A DNA stretch of 64,000 nt from Marinobacter salsuginis (GTDB lineage Bacteria > Pseudomonadota > Gammaproteobacteria > Pseudomonadales > Oleiphilaceae). Location: positions 124,001 through 188,000 of the forward strand of contig NZ_BGZH01000002.1 of assembly GCF_009617755.1 (NCBI RefSeq), in the 5' to 3' direction. The notes below the pieces were generated by a model. The model made no database searches. It was given only the letters and a program-made list of their open reading frames with translations, and was not told the origin of the DNA. How positions within the stretch are numbered: position 1 is the stretch's first letter; every line of letters begins with the position of its first letter. Of the stretch, positions 36,608 to 48,883 are shown one piece after another. The translations under genes and the position numbers were made by a program.

Positions 36608-37855
36608 TCAGGCCTGGTGTTTCTCGCACCGGTCATCAATACCCGGACGGAACTCCGACGGCTGGCTGATTCGAAGAATGGGCTCGCCACACGGCTTGCC
36701 GTCCTCGTTTTCATGGCCACAGACGGGGTTCTCGTAATGCTCGAGCCACTCCCGATAGGCAGGTTCGTTCATACCGCAGCGTTCCGCTGCGTAGGCGGTA
36801 GGGTTGCTAAAGTATGTATCAATATCTTTGAAAGGCAGCGTCACATGGCCGACGCCGGGCTGGTAGGCCACCAGAAACACGGACTGGCGTTTGAGGTGGT
36901 CCATGATGGAGTCTTCCGGCGGCTCCCGATTGCGCAGCTCGTGGTTCTCCTCCTCGAGGGCAACGATTTTCTCGTCCCTCAGTTCCAGCTCCCGCTGGCG
37001 CCGCTCCAGCTGTTCCCGGAGCAGCAGGAGTTCTGCGCTCGCGTTTGAATCCTCGCGCTGTTTTTCCTCACCAACGGCAGCCATCTGCTCCTGCATGGCG
37101 AGGTACTGTTCGTTTCGCTCCGACAAGCGCTTTTTGAGCTGCTCATTGCTCAGGCGCTGACGCTCGTACTTCTGCTCGAGATCGGCAATATCACTGCGTA
37201 AACCCTGGATTTCCAGCCGATGTTCGCGCTGGATGTCCGAGAGGGCATCGCGGTGAACACTCTGCAGGGTCTTGATCCGAAGGCGCTGTTCCCGGATGAG
37301 TTGCGCCAGACGGGAGCGATCCGCCGCCGCAGCCGACTCTTCCCGCTCGGAGGAATCTTCCGCCTGTTCGCTCAGAACCGGAATATTCTCTTCCTGAACA
37401 GGCTCCACTTTCCGGAATTTCAGGCTGTTGGCTTCAACCGCTTTGCGGATCGCCTGGAAATGGTTGTTCCCGGGCGTCATGTCCGGGTCCCAGAGATCCT
37501 CCTTGAACTTGGGGTCAGGGCATTGACTCCGGCAAACCAGCCGGATTGCACCGCCACCCATGTCAGGCCCTTTGGCGCCTGTTCTGGCTAACTCTTCAAT
37601 AGGCAGGTTCCAATGGCTGTCTGCCCGACCTTCCTCATCAAACCAGATTTTGAAGAAAACCAGGGCCTGCACCTTGAGGTCAGGACTCAGCTCAACCAAT
37701 ACAGCCCTGACCTCGGTTTCGGCGAGATCGGACAGCCCTACATAGCCATCCAGGAAGGCCCCGAATTCGGTAGCCCGCATCTCGCGGGCCACCTGGTTCC
37801 CTTCCACAAAAAATACCGCCGAATACCCATCGGTTGCCTGGTCGGCAGACACCAT
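36608..37855 (-). CDS. Conserved hypothetical protein with a central coiled coil and C-terminal cysteine cluster
   Basis: A 415-residue soluble protein of unrecognised family. The N-terminal domain (about 1-160) includes the aromatic stretch KVQALVFFKIWFDEEGRADSHW and a cysteine pair in LVCRSQCPD. Residues about 180-310 form a long, highly charged coiled coil. The C-terminal about 100 residues contain FLVAYQPGVGHVTLP, AAERCGMNEPAYREWLEHYENPVC and CGEP, ending in a Cys/His cluster (CGHE, CGEP, CEKH) that could bind zinc. The start ATG at 37853-37855 is preceded by GGAGAG; the open frame continues upstream to 37975 with no plausible coding. It is tandem with nadK but separated by 111 bases. Confidence 0.72.
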   Translation of the reverse strand: MVSADQATDGYSAVFFVEGNQVAREMRATEFGAFLDGYVGLSDLAETEVRAVLVELSPDLKVQALVFFKIWFDEEGRADSHWNLPIEELARTGAKGPDMGGGAIRLVCRSQCPDPKFKEDLWDPDMTPGNNHFQAIRKAVEANSLKFRKVEPVQEENIPVLSEQAEDSSEREESAAAADRSRLAQLIREQRLRIKTLQSVHRDALSDIQREHRLEIQGLRSDIADLEQKYERQRLSNEQLKKRLSERNEQYLAMQEQMAAVGEEKQREDSNASAELLLLREQLERRQRELELRDEKIVALEEENHELRNREPPEDSIMDHLKRQSVFLVAYQPGVGHVTLPFKDIDTYFSNPTAYAAERCGMNEPAYREWLEHYENPVCGHENEDGKPCGEPILRISQPSEFRPGIDDRCEKHQA

Positions 37856-38060
37856 TGCACGCTCTCCACAAATCGTCGATTCGACACCACACGACAGAAC
37901 CCCGAAAGGTGTTCCATCTGATCGTGATGCCGCCCCTGCTATGCGGACAATCCTGAGGCAGCATAGAAGGGACAAGCAGTCAGACCCAAAGCTATTAGTC
38001 TAGCCAGACAATCGTGTCTGCACAGGGAAAAACTGCAACGATTTGTGATCGTGTTTACGC

Positions 38061-41333
<3,273 letters not shown>

Positions 41334-41335
41334 AA

Positions 41336-41422
41336 TCAGAGCTCCATAGCGTCATCCCAGCCGTCATCGTCCTCATATTCCTCAAACTGGCTTTCAATCA
41401 ATTCTTCTTCGTAATCCAGCAT
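41336..41422 (-). CDS. Acidic 28-residue microprotein
   Basis: A 28-residue frame, ATG at 41420-41422, TGA at 41336-41338. It begins MLDYEEELIESQFEEYEDDD and ends in a tryptophan-containing acidic tail. About half of the residues are Asp or Glu and there is no Lys or Arg. The only ribosome-site hint is AGG nine bases upstream. It lies about 140 bases downstream of tRNA-Asp on the same strand and may be cotranscribed. The composition is too biased for a chance frame, but without comparison it remains a candidate. Highly acidic small proteins often mimic DNA or bind basic partners. Confidence 0.55.
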   Translation of the reverse strand: MLDYEEELIESQFEEYEDDDGWDDAMEL

Positions 41423-41561
41423 AGCGGTCGACCTGTTCTTGAACTTTCAGGGACAGGATAGATTGCCTGAATGACAGCAGGATGACACAGACGTGTTTTG
41501 GAAAACAGAGAGTGAATCGGGAAGCTTGAGAGCGCAGGGAATTGCAAAAGAAGGGTAAAAA

Positions 41562-41638
41562 TGGCGGAGCGGACGGGACTCGAACCCGCGACCCCCGGCG
41601 TGACAGGCCGGTATTCTAACCAACTGAACTACCGCTCC
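41562..41638 (-). tRNA. tRNA-Asp (anticodon GTC)
   Basis: A 77-base cloverleaf with encoded CCA. The acceptor is GGAGCGG/CCGCTCC, the anticodon GTC lies at 41602-41604, and the T arm is GCGGG-TTCGAGT-CCCGT. It is almost identical to enteric tRNA-Asp. Read from a consensus promoter at 41713-41740. Confidence 0.97.
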
Positions 41639-41712
41639 GTGCGGTTTGTCACGACTGACCTCTTGGAGGCCCTGCAATCACTGGCGTGAATGCTCTGTGA
41701 CAACGAGGGCGC

Positions 41713-41740
41713 ATTATAAAGAGGCGCCCTGTTATGTCAA
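41713..41740 (-). promoter_or_regulatory. Consensus promoter of tRNA-Asp
   Basis: On the minus strand a perfect TTGACA (41735-41740) and a perfect TATAAT (41713-41718) are 16 bases apart. A GC-rich discriminator GCGCCC follows directly, the mark of stringently controlled stable-RNA promoters. The start is expected about 68 bases before the tRNA. Confidence 0.85.
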
Positions 41741-41773
41741 CGCTTTTTCTGAAAAATATTCAGAAAAAGCGTT
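41739..41773. repeat. Perfect 15-base-pair inverted repeat
   Basis: AACGCTTTTTCTGAA and TTCAGAAAAAGCGTT are separated by five A/T bases. The repeat begins four bases after the AraC gene stop (41777) and its far edge shares two bases with the -35 of the tRNA-Asp promoter. The helix has internal T runs but no T-run after it. It could end AraC transcription and insulate the tRNA promoter. Confidence 0.75.
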
Positions 41774-41776
41774 CCG

Positions 41777-42808
41777 TTACATTGCGTCGACCATGGCGTC
41801 CTTGCCCTGGGCGGTTTTGCGGTATTCAATCGGCGTCATGCCCGACCAACGTTTGAAGGCCCGATAGAAGGTGCTGGGCTCGGAAAAGCCGGTGAGGTAA
41901 ACAATCTCATCAATGGATTCATCGGTCGTTGCCAGAAGCTGACGGGCCAGACGATAGCGGAAATCCGCGAGTACCTGATTGAAGCTGGTCTCGGCCTCAG
42001 TCAGGCGCGTGCGAAGAGTTCTCGGCTTGATGCCAAGACGTTCGGCCACGGCGTCCAGAGTGACTTCCCCACTATCCAGAAGCTCGGCCACGATCCGCTC
42101 CACCTGGCCAACGATATCCTTTTTCTCAAGCCGGGCCACCTGTTCGCTGGCAAACCGCTCATGCAGATCCAGCAGCTCCGGCTCAGCATGAGGTGAGGCA
42201 TGGGACAGCAGTTTTGCAGGAAAGTACAGCCGGTTCTGCGGCGCACCAAAGGTGACGTCACATCCAAGCACCTCGCGCACATGGTCCTGACCCTCGGCCC
42301 GTTCATGCTCGAACTCAATGCGCGAAGGGTAGAAGTTGCCATCGGTGATCGAACGGAAAAAGGTAATCAACCCCAGCACGAAACATTCATTGAAATGTCG
42401 CAAGCGGCGAACGTCATCAGACGCCGCATCCAGCACCATGCAGGCATCATCACCCTCAATGAAGAAATCGGTGTTGGCGGCGTCACTCAGCAGACGCTGA
42501 TAGTTCTGGGCCCGGCGCAGGCCCTCGCCAAAGGTTGGACTGCTCAGGAAAAGGTACTCCAGCACCTGCCCCTTGTAAGCTGGCAGCAGTTGCCCAAGGT
42601 GCAGGCCAACATCAGGATCGCCGGAAACGTCCTCAACAGCCTGCCAGAAGTACATCTGGGCGCTGTGGGGGGTTCGAAGCTGCTCGGTATAAACGTAATT
42701 CTCATCCACACCCAGGCGAGTGAAGATGGCATCGGTATCGATTCCTTTCTTTTTCATCGCCTCATAAATCAGGCGCAACATCACTCCCGCGTCACGAAGT
42801 TCCTGCAT
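41777..42808 (-). CDS. AraC family transcriptional regulator, divergent from the MaoC-like gene
   Basis: A 343-residue AraC regulator of the PF12625 two-domain type: an N-terminal ligand-binding-like domain (about 15-205, with VGLHLGQLLPAYKGQVLEYLFLSS) and a C-terminal double helix-turn-helix (about 250-335, ERLGIKPRTLRTRLTEAETSF and IVYLTGFSEPSTFYRAFKRWSG). Divergent from a MaoC-like hydratase gene across 282 bases that contain an 18-base-period direct repeat, its likely binding site. Control of a fatty acid or polyhydroxyalkanoate-related step is inference. Confidence 0.88.
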   Translation of the reverse strand: MQELRDAGVMLRLIYEAMKKKGIDTDAIFTRLGVDENYVYTEQLRTPHSAQMYFWQAVEDVSGDPDVGLHLGQLLPAYKGQVLEYLFLSSPTFGEGLRRAQNYQRLLSDAANTDFFIEGDDACMVLDAASDDVRRLRHFNECFVLGLITFFRSITDGNFYPSRIEFEHERAEGQDHVREVLGCDVTFGAPQNRLYFPAKLLSHASPHAEPELLDLHERFASEQVARLEKKDIVGQVERIVAELLDSGEVTLDAVAERLGIKPRTLRTRLTEAETSFNQVLADFRYRLARQLLATTDESIDEIVYLTGFSEPSTFYRAFKRWSGMTPIEYRKTAQGKDAMVDAM

Positions 42809-42890
42809 AAGATTCCGCTTTTTATTGGTTTACTACTGTGACCCTCCCGACAGACGCCGGGGCACGCCGGGTCAATGCCTGATCTGGCGA

Positions 42891-42922
42891 GGTTTGCCAG
42901 ACTCCAGAGGTTTGTCAGACTC
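42891..42922. promoter_or_regulatory. Direct repeat, candidate AraC-type operator
   Basis: GGTTTGCCAGACTC (42891-42904) and GGTTTGTCAGACTC (42909-42922) differ at one position and repeat with an 18-base period between the regulator and the MaoC-like gene. Direct repeats are the usual binding pattern of AraC proteins. Confidence 0.5.
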
Positions 42923-43090
42923 AAGGGGCCTATGAACCGCTCCCTGTTAGACAATCGTCTTATATTAGAGCATATCAGGCCACAGACGCCGAGTTGTACC
43001 AAAATGTAAAAAAAAGCATACCCTTTGCGACAAAGCGTTCTGATCAGGCAATGCCGGGATCCACGGTCCTGACTGTAAAGGAGAATACCA

Positions 43091-43966
43091 ATGCCAGAGA
43101 CCCTCGTTTATCACAACAAAGCGCCCGCCTTGTTACCGATGTATGGCCGAACACTGCTCCCACGGCAGAAGCAAACGGATGGGGATATAAGTATCCCGGA
43201 TCTCTCGGCAAGCCTCCTGGGTATCAGTACCGCCGGAAACAACCTGAAGCGCTACCAGCGGGTGTGCGGTTTCGAGGCTCGCAGTCACTTGCCGGTTACC
43301 TGGCCGCACGTGCTGGCTTTTCCCCTGCACCTGAAGTTGCTGACAGAGAAAAACTTTCCCCTCCCGCTGCTTGGCCTGGTACACCTGCGCAATACCATCA
43401 CCCAGCACCGACCGATCGGCACCGGAGAAAACCTGGATCTCAAGGTGAGCCTCGGCAATACCGTAAAAAGTAACCGGGGAGTGGAGTTCGATCTGATTAC
43501 CGAGGCACGCTCGGCGGGCAGACTGGTGTGGGAGGAAGCTAGTACGACGCTATTCCGGCAACCGGATAGTGATAGTAAACCTTCCGGGAAAAAGGCGCCG
43601 CCGCAACTCGAGCATTATCCGAACACAGAGAACCTGAAGGCCCCGGAGTCCATTGGCCGGCAATACGCCCGTGTATCCGGTGACACCAATCCGATCCATA
43701 TGCACGCCCTGAGTGCCAGGGCATTCGGTTTTCCGAGGGCAATCGCCCATGGGATGTGGACCAAGGCCCACGCACTGGCACTACTGGAACGACAGGAAGG
43801 CTGGAAAGGTGGCGCTCTGAGCGTCAGTTGTCAGTTCAAGAAACCCCTGCTTCTGCCAGGCACGGCCCAACTGAACTGGCAAACGGGAGAAAAAGGCTGG
43901 GACTATCAAGTATTGAACGCCAAAGGCGATGCGCCCCATTTGACCGGGCGCATCGACTGGCTCTAG
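43091..43966 (+). CDS. MaoC-like hotdog-fold dehydratase/hydratase
   Basis: A 291-residue protein of two hotdog domains. The second holds the hydratase-2 motif YARVSGDTNPIHMHALSARA and then FGFPRAIAHGMW (about 197-228), with catalytic Asp and His. It should hydrate trans-2-enoyl-CoA or dehydrate the (R)-3-hydroxyacyl form, linking beta-oxidation with polyhydroxyalkanoate or fatty acid synthesis. AAAGGAGAA before the ATG is a strong ribosome site. Its stop overlaps the convergent histidine kinase stop by four bases. Confidence 0.88.
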   Translation: MPETLVYHNKAPALLPMYGRTLLPRQKQTDGDISIPDLSASLLGISTAGNNLKRYQRVCGFEARSHLPVTWPHVLAFPLHLKLLTEKNFPLPLLGLVHLRNTITQHRPIGTGENLDLKVSLGNTVKSNRGVEFDLITEARSAGRLVWEEASTTLFRQPDSDSKPSGKKAPPQLEHYPNTENLKAPESIGRQYARVSGDTNPIHMHALSARAFGFPRAIAHGMWTKAHALALLERQEGWKGGALSVSCQFKKPLLLPGTAQLNWQTGEKGWDYQVLNAKGDAPHLTGRIDWL

Positions 43967-45546
43967 GCGTGGGAGGAATCAGTTTCCGGTGCGCAGGGAG
44001 AACCCTGGGCGCCGGCAACGGGCAGTGTAAAGTAGAAGCAGGCGCCGCCATCTTCTGGTCGCTCAAAACCGATGTCGCCACCCTGGGCCTGTATGAGGGA
44101 GCGGCACGTTGACAGGCCAATCCCCATCCCCTCGTCCTTGGTGGTAAAGAACGGCAGGAACAACTTTTCTTCCGCATCTTCCGAAAGACCAATGCCATGG
44201 TCGCGCACCTGGATCCGCACACAGGTATCACCCTTCACACTCGCGCTCACCTCGACCGGCGCGCTGGAGTCAATACTGCTGGTGGCCTCCAGGGCATTGC
44301 GGATCAGGTTGAGCGCCACCTGCTGCACCTGGACCGGGTCGGCCAGGACATCTGGCATGTCCTCAGGCACCGAAAGCTCAATAGCGCCCTTGTTGTTGCG
44401 CATATCCACTTCGGCAAACTGCCGGGTATCTTCCAGCAACGCAGGCACGGACAGCACTTCCTTGCCCGTGGCCGGCTTTTTCATGAATCGACGGATGCGA
44501 CGAATGATTTCACTGGCCCGGTGGGATTGTGCCTCGATCTTGTCCAGGGTCTCCTGAAGCAGACCCATGTCTGCATTGTCCTTTGCCATCATCCGTTTGG
44601 CGACGCGTGCATAGTTGGTGATGGCGGTCAGCGGCTGGTTTACCTCATGGGCCACGCCGGCAGCCATTTCACCCATGGTGGTCAAACGCGAGGTATGGGC
44701 CAACTGATCACGCTGTTCCTGGACCAGTTGCCGGGCCTCTTCCAGCGCCTTTTCGTTGTCCAACTCGGCGCTGATATCCCGGAACACCACAACCGCGCCA
44801 TGGAGCTCGTCAGAGTCCAACTTGGGGGTCGAACGGTATTCTGCCGGAAAGCCGGTTCCATCGGCCCGCAGCATCCGGATATCCCTCTGGCTCTCGGCGA
44901 CGCCCTGCTGACAGGTGGCCTTTACCGGGAGACTGTCCGGGTTGTCGCCGGCTGTTGCAAAGTGGGTTTCAAAAAAATTACGGCCTATCAGCTCCTCCAC
45001 CGGACAGCCGACAATGGACGCCGCCGCCGGATTGGCAAATTCGATAATACCGTTCTCATCAAGGCCATAGATGCCTTCGCTGATGGAATTGAGAATCCGG
45101 GCCTGATCACTCTGTAGCTCGCGATTGCGGGCCTGCAGTTCTCTCTCGAGGCGAATCACGCTGGCGTGGGTTTTCACCCGGGCGATCACTTCCTGGGACT
45201 GGAAGGGCTTGGAGATGTAGTCGGCACCTCCCAGGGAGAAGCCTTTCACCTTCGCCTGAAGATCATCCAGCGCGGACAGGAAGACAACGGCGCAGTCCGC
45301 CGTCTGGGGATCCGCCTTGAGGCGCTCGCAGACTTCATAGCCGTCCATCTCCGGCATCATGATATCCAGGAGAATCACTTCGGGCTGATGGCGGTGGGCA
45401 AGGTCGAGGGCCTTTTCGCCTTCGTTGGCAATGAGCAGCCGGTAACCTTTGTCTTTCAGGGTCTCATAGAGGACTTTGAGGTTCTGCGGGTTATCGTCCA
45501 CAAGCAGAACCGTCACCTCCGAGTTCTCGCTGACAGCTTCAGTCAT
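43963..45546 (-). CDS. Hybrid sensor: receiver-PAS-histidine kinase
   Basis: A 527-residue cytoplasmic protein with no membrane segment. The receiver domain comes first (1-130, phospho-acceptor Asp61 in ILLDIMMPEMDGYEV). A coiled linker and PAS domain follow (about 145-265), then HisKA with the H-box GEMAAGVAHEVNQPL, and an ATPase domain with NLIRNALEA and a GMGIGLSTCRSLI G-box. The HExNQPL box places it with FixL/DctB-type kinases. The N-terminal receiver suggests input from another kinase. It follows the FixJ-like regulator by 45 bases, so the two form one operon. The PAS ligand is unknown; no heme-binding His is evident. Confidence 0.92.
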   Translation of the reverse strand: MTEAVSENSEVTVLLVDDNPQNLKVLYETLKDKGYRLLIANEGEKALDLAHRHQPEVILLDIMMPEMDGYEVCERLKADPQTADCAVVFLSALDDLQAKVKGFSLGGADYISKPFQSQEVIARVKTHASVIRLERELQARNRELQSDQARILNSISEGIYGLDENGIIEFANPAAASIVGCPVEELIGRNFFETHFATAGDNPDSLPVKATCQQGVAESQRDIRMLRADGTGFPAEYRSTPKLDSDELHGAVVVFRDISAELDNEKALEEARQLVQEQRDQLAHTSRLTTMGEMAAGVAHEVNQPLTAITNYARVAKRMMAKDNADMGLLQETLDKIEAQSHRASEIIRRIRRFMKKPATGKEVLSVPALLEDTRQFAEVDMRNNKGAIELSVPEDMPDVLADPVQVQQVALNLIRNALEATSSIDSSAPVEVSASVKGDTCVRIQVRDHGIGLSEDAEEKLFLPFFTTKDEGMGIGLSTCRSLIQAQGGDIGFERPEDGGACFYFTLPVAGAQGSPCAPETDSSHA

Positions 45547-45591
45547 AAATGTCGGACCGGTTAAAATAGTAACCGTATGATGCCGCCGGGA

Positions 45592-46218
45592 TCACCCTGC
45601 GTCGATAAGGTCCTTTACGGACAGGACCATACGAACGAGATGTGCGAGGGAGTGGGTACCCATCTTGTGCATGACGCGGGAACGGTGAATCTCCACCGTA
45701 CGCTGGCTTATCTCTAGCTCAATGGCGATGACCTTGTTGGCCTGCCCGGCAATCATCCGGTCCATGATCTCGTGTTCGCGGGGGGTCAGGCTTTTAACAC
45801 GACGGATGATCTCCTGCTTCTCATCCAGAGACTTGCGCTGCTCCAGATCCTGTTTGAGTGCCGCTTCGATTTTCTCCAGCAACGCCTCCTCACGGTATGG
45901 TTTCTGGATAAAGTCAACGGCGCCCTCTTTCATGGCGTCCACGGCCATGGGCACGTCTCCGTGCCCGGTTACAAAGATGATAGGCAGGATGGAGTGCTTT
46001 TCATTCAGTTTTTTCTGGAGTTCCATCCCGTCCATGCCGGGCATGCGAATATCCAGCACGATGCAACCTGCCATCTTGTCGGAGTAGTCCTTCAGGAAAG
46101 CGGTTGCACTCTCATAGGTCTTGACCGGCTTGCCGTCGGATTTCAGCAGCAGCTCCAGGGAATCTCGGACTGCTTCATCGTCCTCTACAACGTACACGGT
46201 TTGCTGGATATCAGTCAT
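45592..46218 (-). CDS. FixJ/NarL-type response regulator
   Basis: A 208-residue protein: receiver domain (1-120, Asp56 in CIVLDIRMPGMDG, conserved Lys in DFIQKPY) and LuxR-type helix-turn-helix (LTPREHEIMDRMIAGQANKVIA, about 143-205). I start at the ATG at 46216-46218, downstream of GGAGAG; the frame runs to 46251. It is the cognate regulator of the kinase encoded downstream and lies 39 bases after the LonB-like gene, so all three may be cotranscribed. Confidence 0.93.
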   Translation of the reverse strand: MTDIQQTVYVVEDDEAVRDSLELLLKSDGKPVKTYESATAFLKDYSDKMAGCIVLDIRMPGMDGMELQKKLNEKHSILPIIFVTGHGDVPMAVDAMKEGAVDFIQKPYREEALLEKIEAALKQDLEQRKSLDEKQEIIRRVKSLTPREHEIMDRMIAGQANKVIAIELEISQRTVEIHRSRVMHKMGTHSLAHLVRMVLSVKDLIDAG

Positions 46219-46257
46219 GGGTGTGTTCTCTCCTGTCCGTTTTCTTATCATCGCCGG

Positions 46258-48666
46258 TCAGTGAATTGACGGGTCTTTGTGGTAGTCACGAGCATGTTCC
46301 TGGCGCTCGTGTTCCCGCATTTTCTCAAGTCGTTGCTGGATAATGCCAAAAACGCTCTGTTTCGGGTACCTGCCTTTATCATCGGCCTTGCCGGCCGGCT
46401 TGCCGAGCAGCAGGGTTATCGCTTCCTCGACTCGGGCAACCGCGTATACCGCAAACTGGCCTCCGCGTACTGCCTTTACCACCTCGCTGTCCAGCATCAG
46501 ATTCTGCACATTGGTGGTTGGTACAATGACACCCTGGGTGCCGGAAAGCCCGCCTTTAAGCTGGCAGGTTGTGAAAAAGCCTTCAACTTTCTCATTCACG
46601 CCGCCTATAGGCTGAACTTCGCCAAACTGGTTGACCGACCCGGTGATTGCCAGATCCTGTCGCACTGGAATACCGGAAAGGGACGAGATCAGCGCGCACA
46701 GCTCCGCCAACGATGCACTGTCACCATCCACTTCACCGTAATTCTGCTCAAAGGTCAGACTTGCCGAAAGGTGCATCGGGTCGTTGACCGCAAAATGGGA
46801 GGCAAGCCAGGAACTCAGGATCATCACGCCCTTGGAATGAAGATTGCCACCGAGCTTTACATCACGCTCTATATCCATCACCGCGCCATCTCCATAATAG
46901 CAGGTAGCCGTGACACGGTTGGAAAGGCCGAATTCAAATCCGCCCGTGGACAGCACCGACAGCGCATTGACCTGGCCAACACACTTGCCACTGGTAGTTA
47001 CGAGCGTCGTGCCATCACGGATGGAATCGTAGAACTGATCCCGGATACGGCTGCTGCGATATTTCGCACTTTCCAGCGCGCGCTCAACATGAAGATCCTG
47101 GATCAGCTTCGCACCGGCCTGCCTGGCCCAGAAATCCGATTCCCGCAGCAGGTTGGCAATATCCGCGGCGTGCAGGGAGAGTCGATCCTGATGTTCTGCC
47201 ATCCGGGCACTATGCTCGATTACCCGCGCAACGGCCTTGTTAGAACAATGCAGAAGCTTTTTCTCACTCACCAGACTGGCGATGAACTTGGCATAGAGCA
47301 ACTGGCTGTCATCGGTGCGGTACATCTCGTTCTCGAAATCCGCCGTGACCCTGAACAGTTCGGCAAACTCGGAATCGTATTCCTGCAGCAACATCCAGGT
47401 TTCGCGATCACCAAACAGAACGATCTTCACGTCCAGGGGGACCGATTCCGGTTCAATAGAGATGGTTCCGGATAAAGTCAGTTCCCGCTCCAGGGAATTT
47501 ATCTGTATGGACTTCGAACGCAGGGCGCGCTTGAGGCCGTCCCACACGAAGGACTGTTCCAGAACCTTGATGGCATCCATCAGCAAATAGCCGCCGTTGG
47601 CCCGGTGCAGGCTGCCGGGGCGAATCAGGGAGAAATCCGTGAACACCGTGCCCTTGTAGGTAACATTTTCGACGTAGCCGAACAGGTTGTGGTAGGTGGG
47701 GTTATCTTCCACCACCACGGGCACCTCGTTCGTCTTCTGGTGCACCAGTACGTTAACCAGATAACGGCGCGGCATTTTTTTGTCGAGTGAGGCGTAAGCA
47801 ATGGCAGCCTGTTCTTCATTGTCGTCGAGGAATATCTCCAGGTTCTCCACCAGGTCGACGCGAACCGCCTCAAAGTAGGCGACCACATCCGGCAGATCCT
47901 TGTACTTTTCGATCAACTCATCAATCTGGTGGCCCGAGATACTTTCCAGAGTTTCCTGGTTCAGCGCCTGTTGCTTATCGGCGTACTCTTGCTCCCAGTC
48001 CGCCAGTTTGCGCAGGGCCTGGCGAAGCTTTTTCTCAAGCTTGTTTATCGCGTCTTCAAACTTGTCCCGTTGCTCCTCGGTAAGAGCCTGAAACGATTCT
48101 GCGGTATGGGGTTCGTCACCGTTCATGGCCACCAGCCGATAACCACCTGGCGTAGTGACCGTCAGGCTGACCTTTTTGCGTCGCGCCTGGGCCGCCACCT
48201 TCTCCAGCTCGTCTTCCTGCTTTTTGCCGTATTCGTTCTTTAGCTGCTCCGAGCGTTCCAGAAAACTGTCACTGTCAAACGTCTGGGGAATCACCTTCAC
48301 CAGGCGACTCATCAGCTTTTCCATGTCCTGCTTGAGCTGGGTGCCTTTTCCTGCCGGTAACTGCAACAGCTTCGGAATACGCGGCTCCTCGAAGTTGGCC
48401 ACATAGCACCAGTCATGGCTCTGCTGATCCGTATCCACATGGTGCTCAAGGTAACGCAACATCATGGTGCGCTTACCCAGGCCATTTCGGCCAACGGCAT
48501 AGACGTTGTAGCCGCCATGAGGCATCGCCAGGGCAAAACGCACAGCTTCCTGGGCGCGGTTCTGGCCGACGATTTCAGCCAGAGGCTCAAGTTGTTTGGT
48601 GGTTTTGAACGGCAGATCTTTCAGAACACAGGCTTTGTAAAGCTGGTGCAGAGACAGTGACTTCAA
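46258..48666 (-). CDS. LonB-like ATP-dependent protease (AAA_32, peptidase S16)
   Basis: An 802-residue Lon-related protease lacking the classic N-terminal Lon domain. The Walker A-like GRNGLGKRT is near residue 58-66. A long coiled insertion (about 120-260) interrupts the ATPase. The S16 domain has the catalytic Ser650 in GDSAS and Lys693 in GGVNEKVEG. It is a soluble protein, unlike archaeal membrane LonB, and degrades unknown substrates. Read in the same direction as the two-component genes that follow. Confidence 0.92.
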   Translation of the reverse strand: MKSLSLHQLYKACVLKDLPFKTTKQLEPLAEIVGQNRAQEAVRFALAMPHGGYNVYAVGRNGLGKRTMMLRYLEHHVDTDQQSHDWCYVANFEEPRIPKLLQLPAGKGTQLKQDMEKLMSRLVKVIPQTFDSDSFLERSEQLKNEYGKKQEDELEKVAAQARRKKVSLTVTTPGGYRLVAMNGDEPHTAESFQALTEEQRDKFEDAINKLEKKLRQALRKLADWEQEYADKQQALNQETLESISGHQIDELIEKYKDLPDVVAYFEAVRVDLVENLEIFLDDNEEQAAIAYASLDKKMPRRYLVNVLVHQKTNEVPVVVEDNPTYHNLFGYVENVTYKGTVFTDFSLIRPGSLHRANGGYLLMDAIKVLEQSFVWDGLKRALRSKSIQINSLERELTLSGTISIEPESVPLDVKIVLFGDRETWMLLQEYDSEFAELFRVTADFENEMYRTDDSQLLYAKFIASLVSEKKLLHCSNKAVARVIEHSARMAEHQDRLSLHAADIANLLRESDFWARQAGAKLIQDLHVERALESAKYRSSRIRDQFYDSIRDGTTLVTTSGKCVGQVNALSVLSTGGFEFGLSNRVTATCYYGDGAVMDIERDVKLGGNLHSKGVMILSSWLASHFAVNDPMHLSASLTFEQNYGEVDGDSASLAELCALISSLSGIPVRQDLAITGSVNQFGEVQPIGGVNEKVEGFFTTCQLKGGLSGTQGVIVPTTNVQNLMLDSEVVKAVRGGQFAVYAVARVEEAITLLLGKPAGKADDKGRYPKQSVFGIIQQRLEKMREHERQEHARDYHKDPSIH

Positions 48667-48883
48667 GGTTTGGTCCTGTAACGGTTAACACATTGGCCGG
48701 TCATTGTAGATTCTGCGGTCGGCTCTGTCGCGTTCGGCACGAAGATTTCTGGAGTTGCGCACAGCGCGCAGGAATTTGCTAGGCAGTTCACAAATCCGTA
48801 GCCGTTCATTTTTCAACCAGCCGTTCCGGAACTACACTTCATCTCCCAACCATAAATACAATGCACGCAACGGACGCCAGCGT

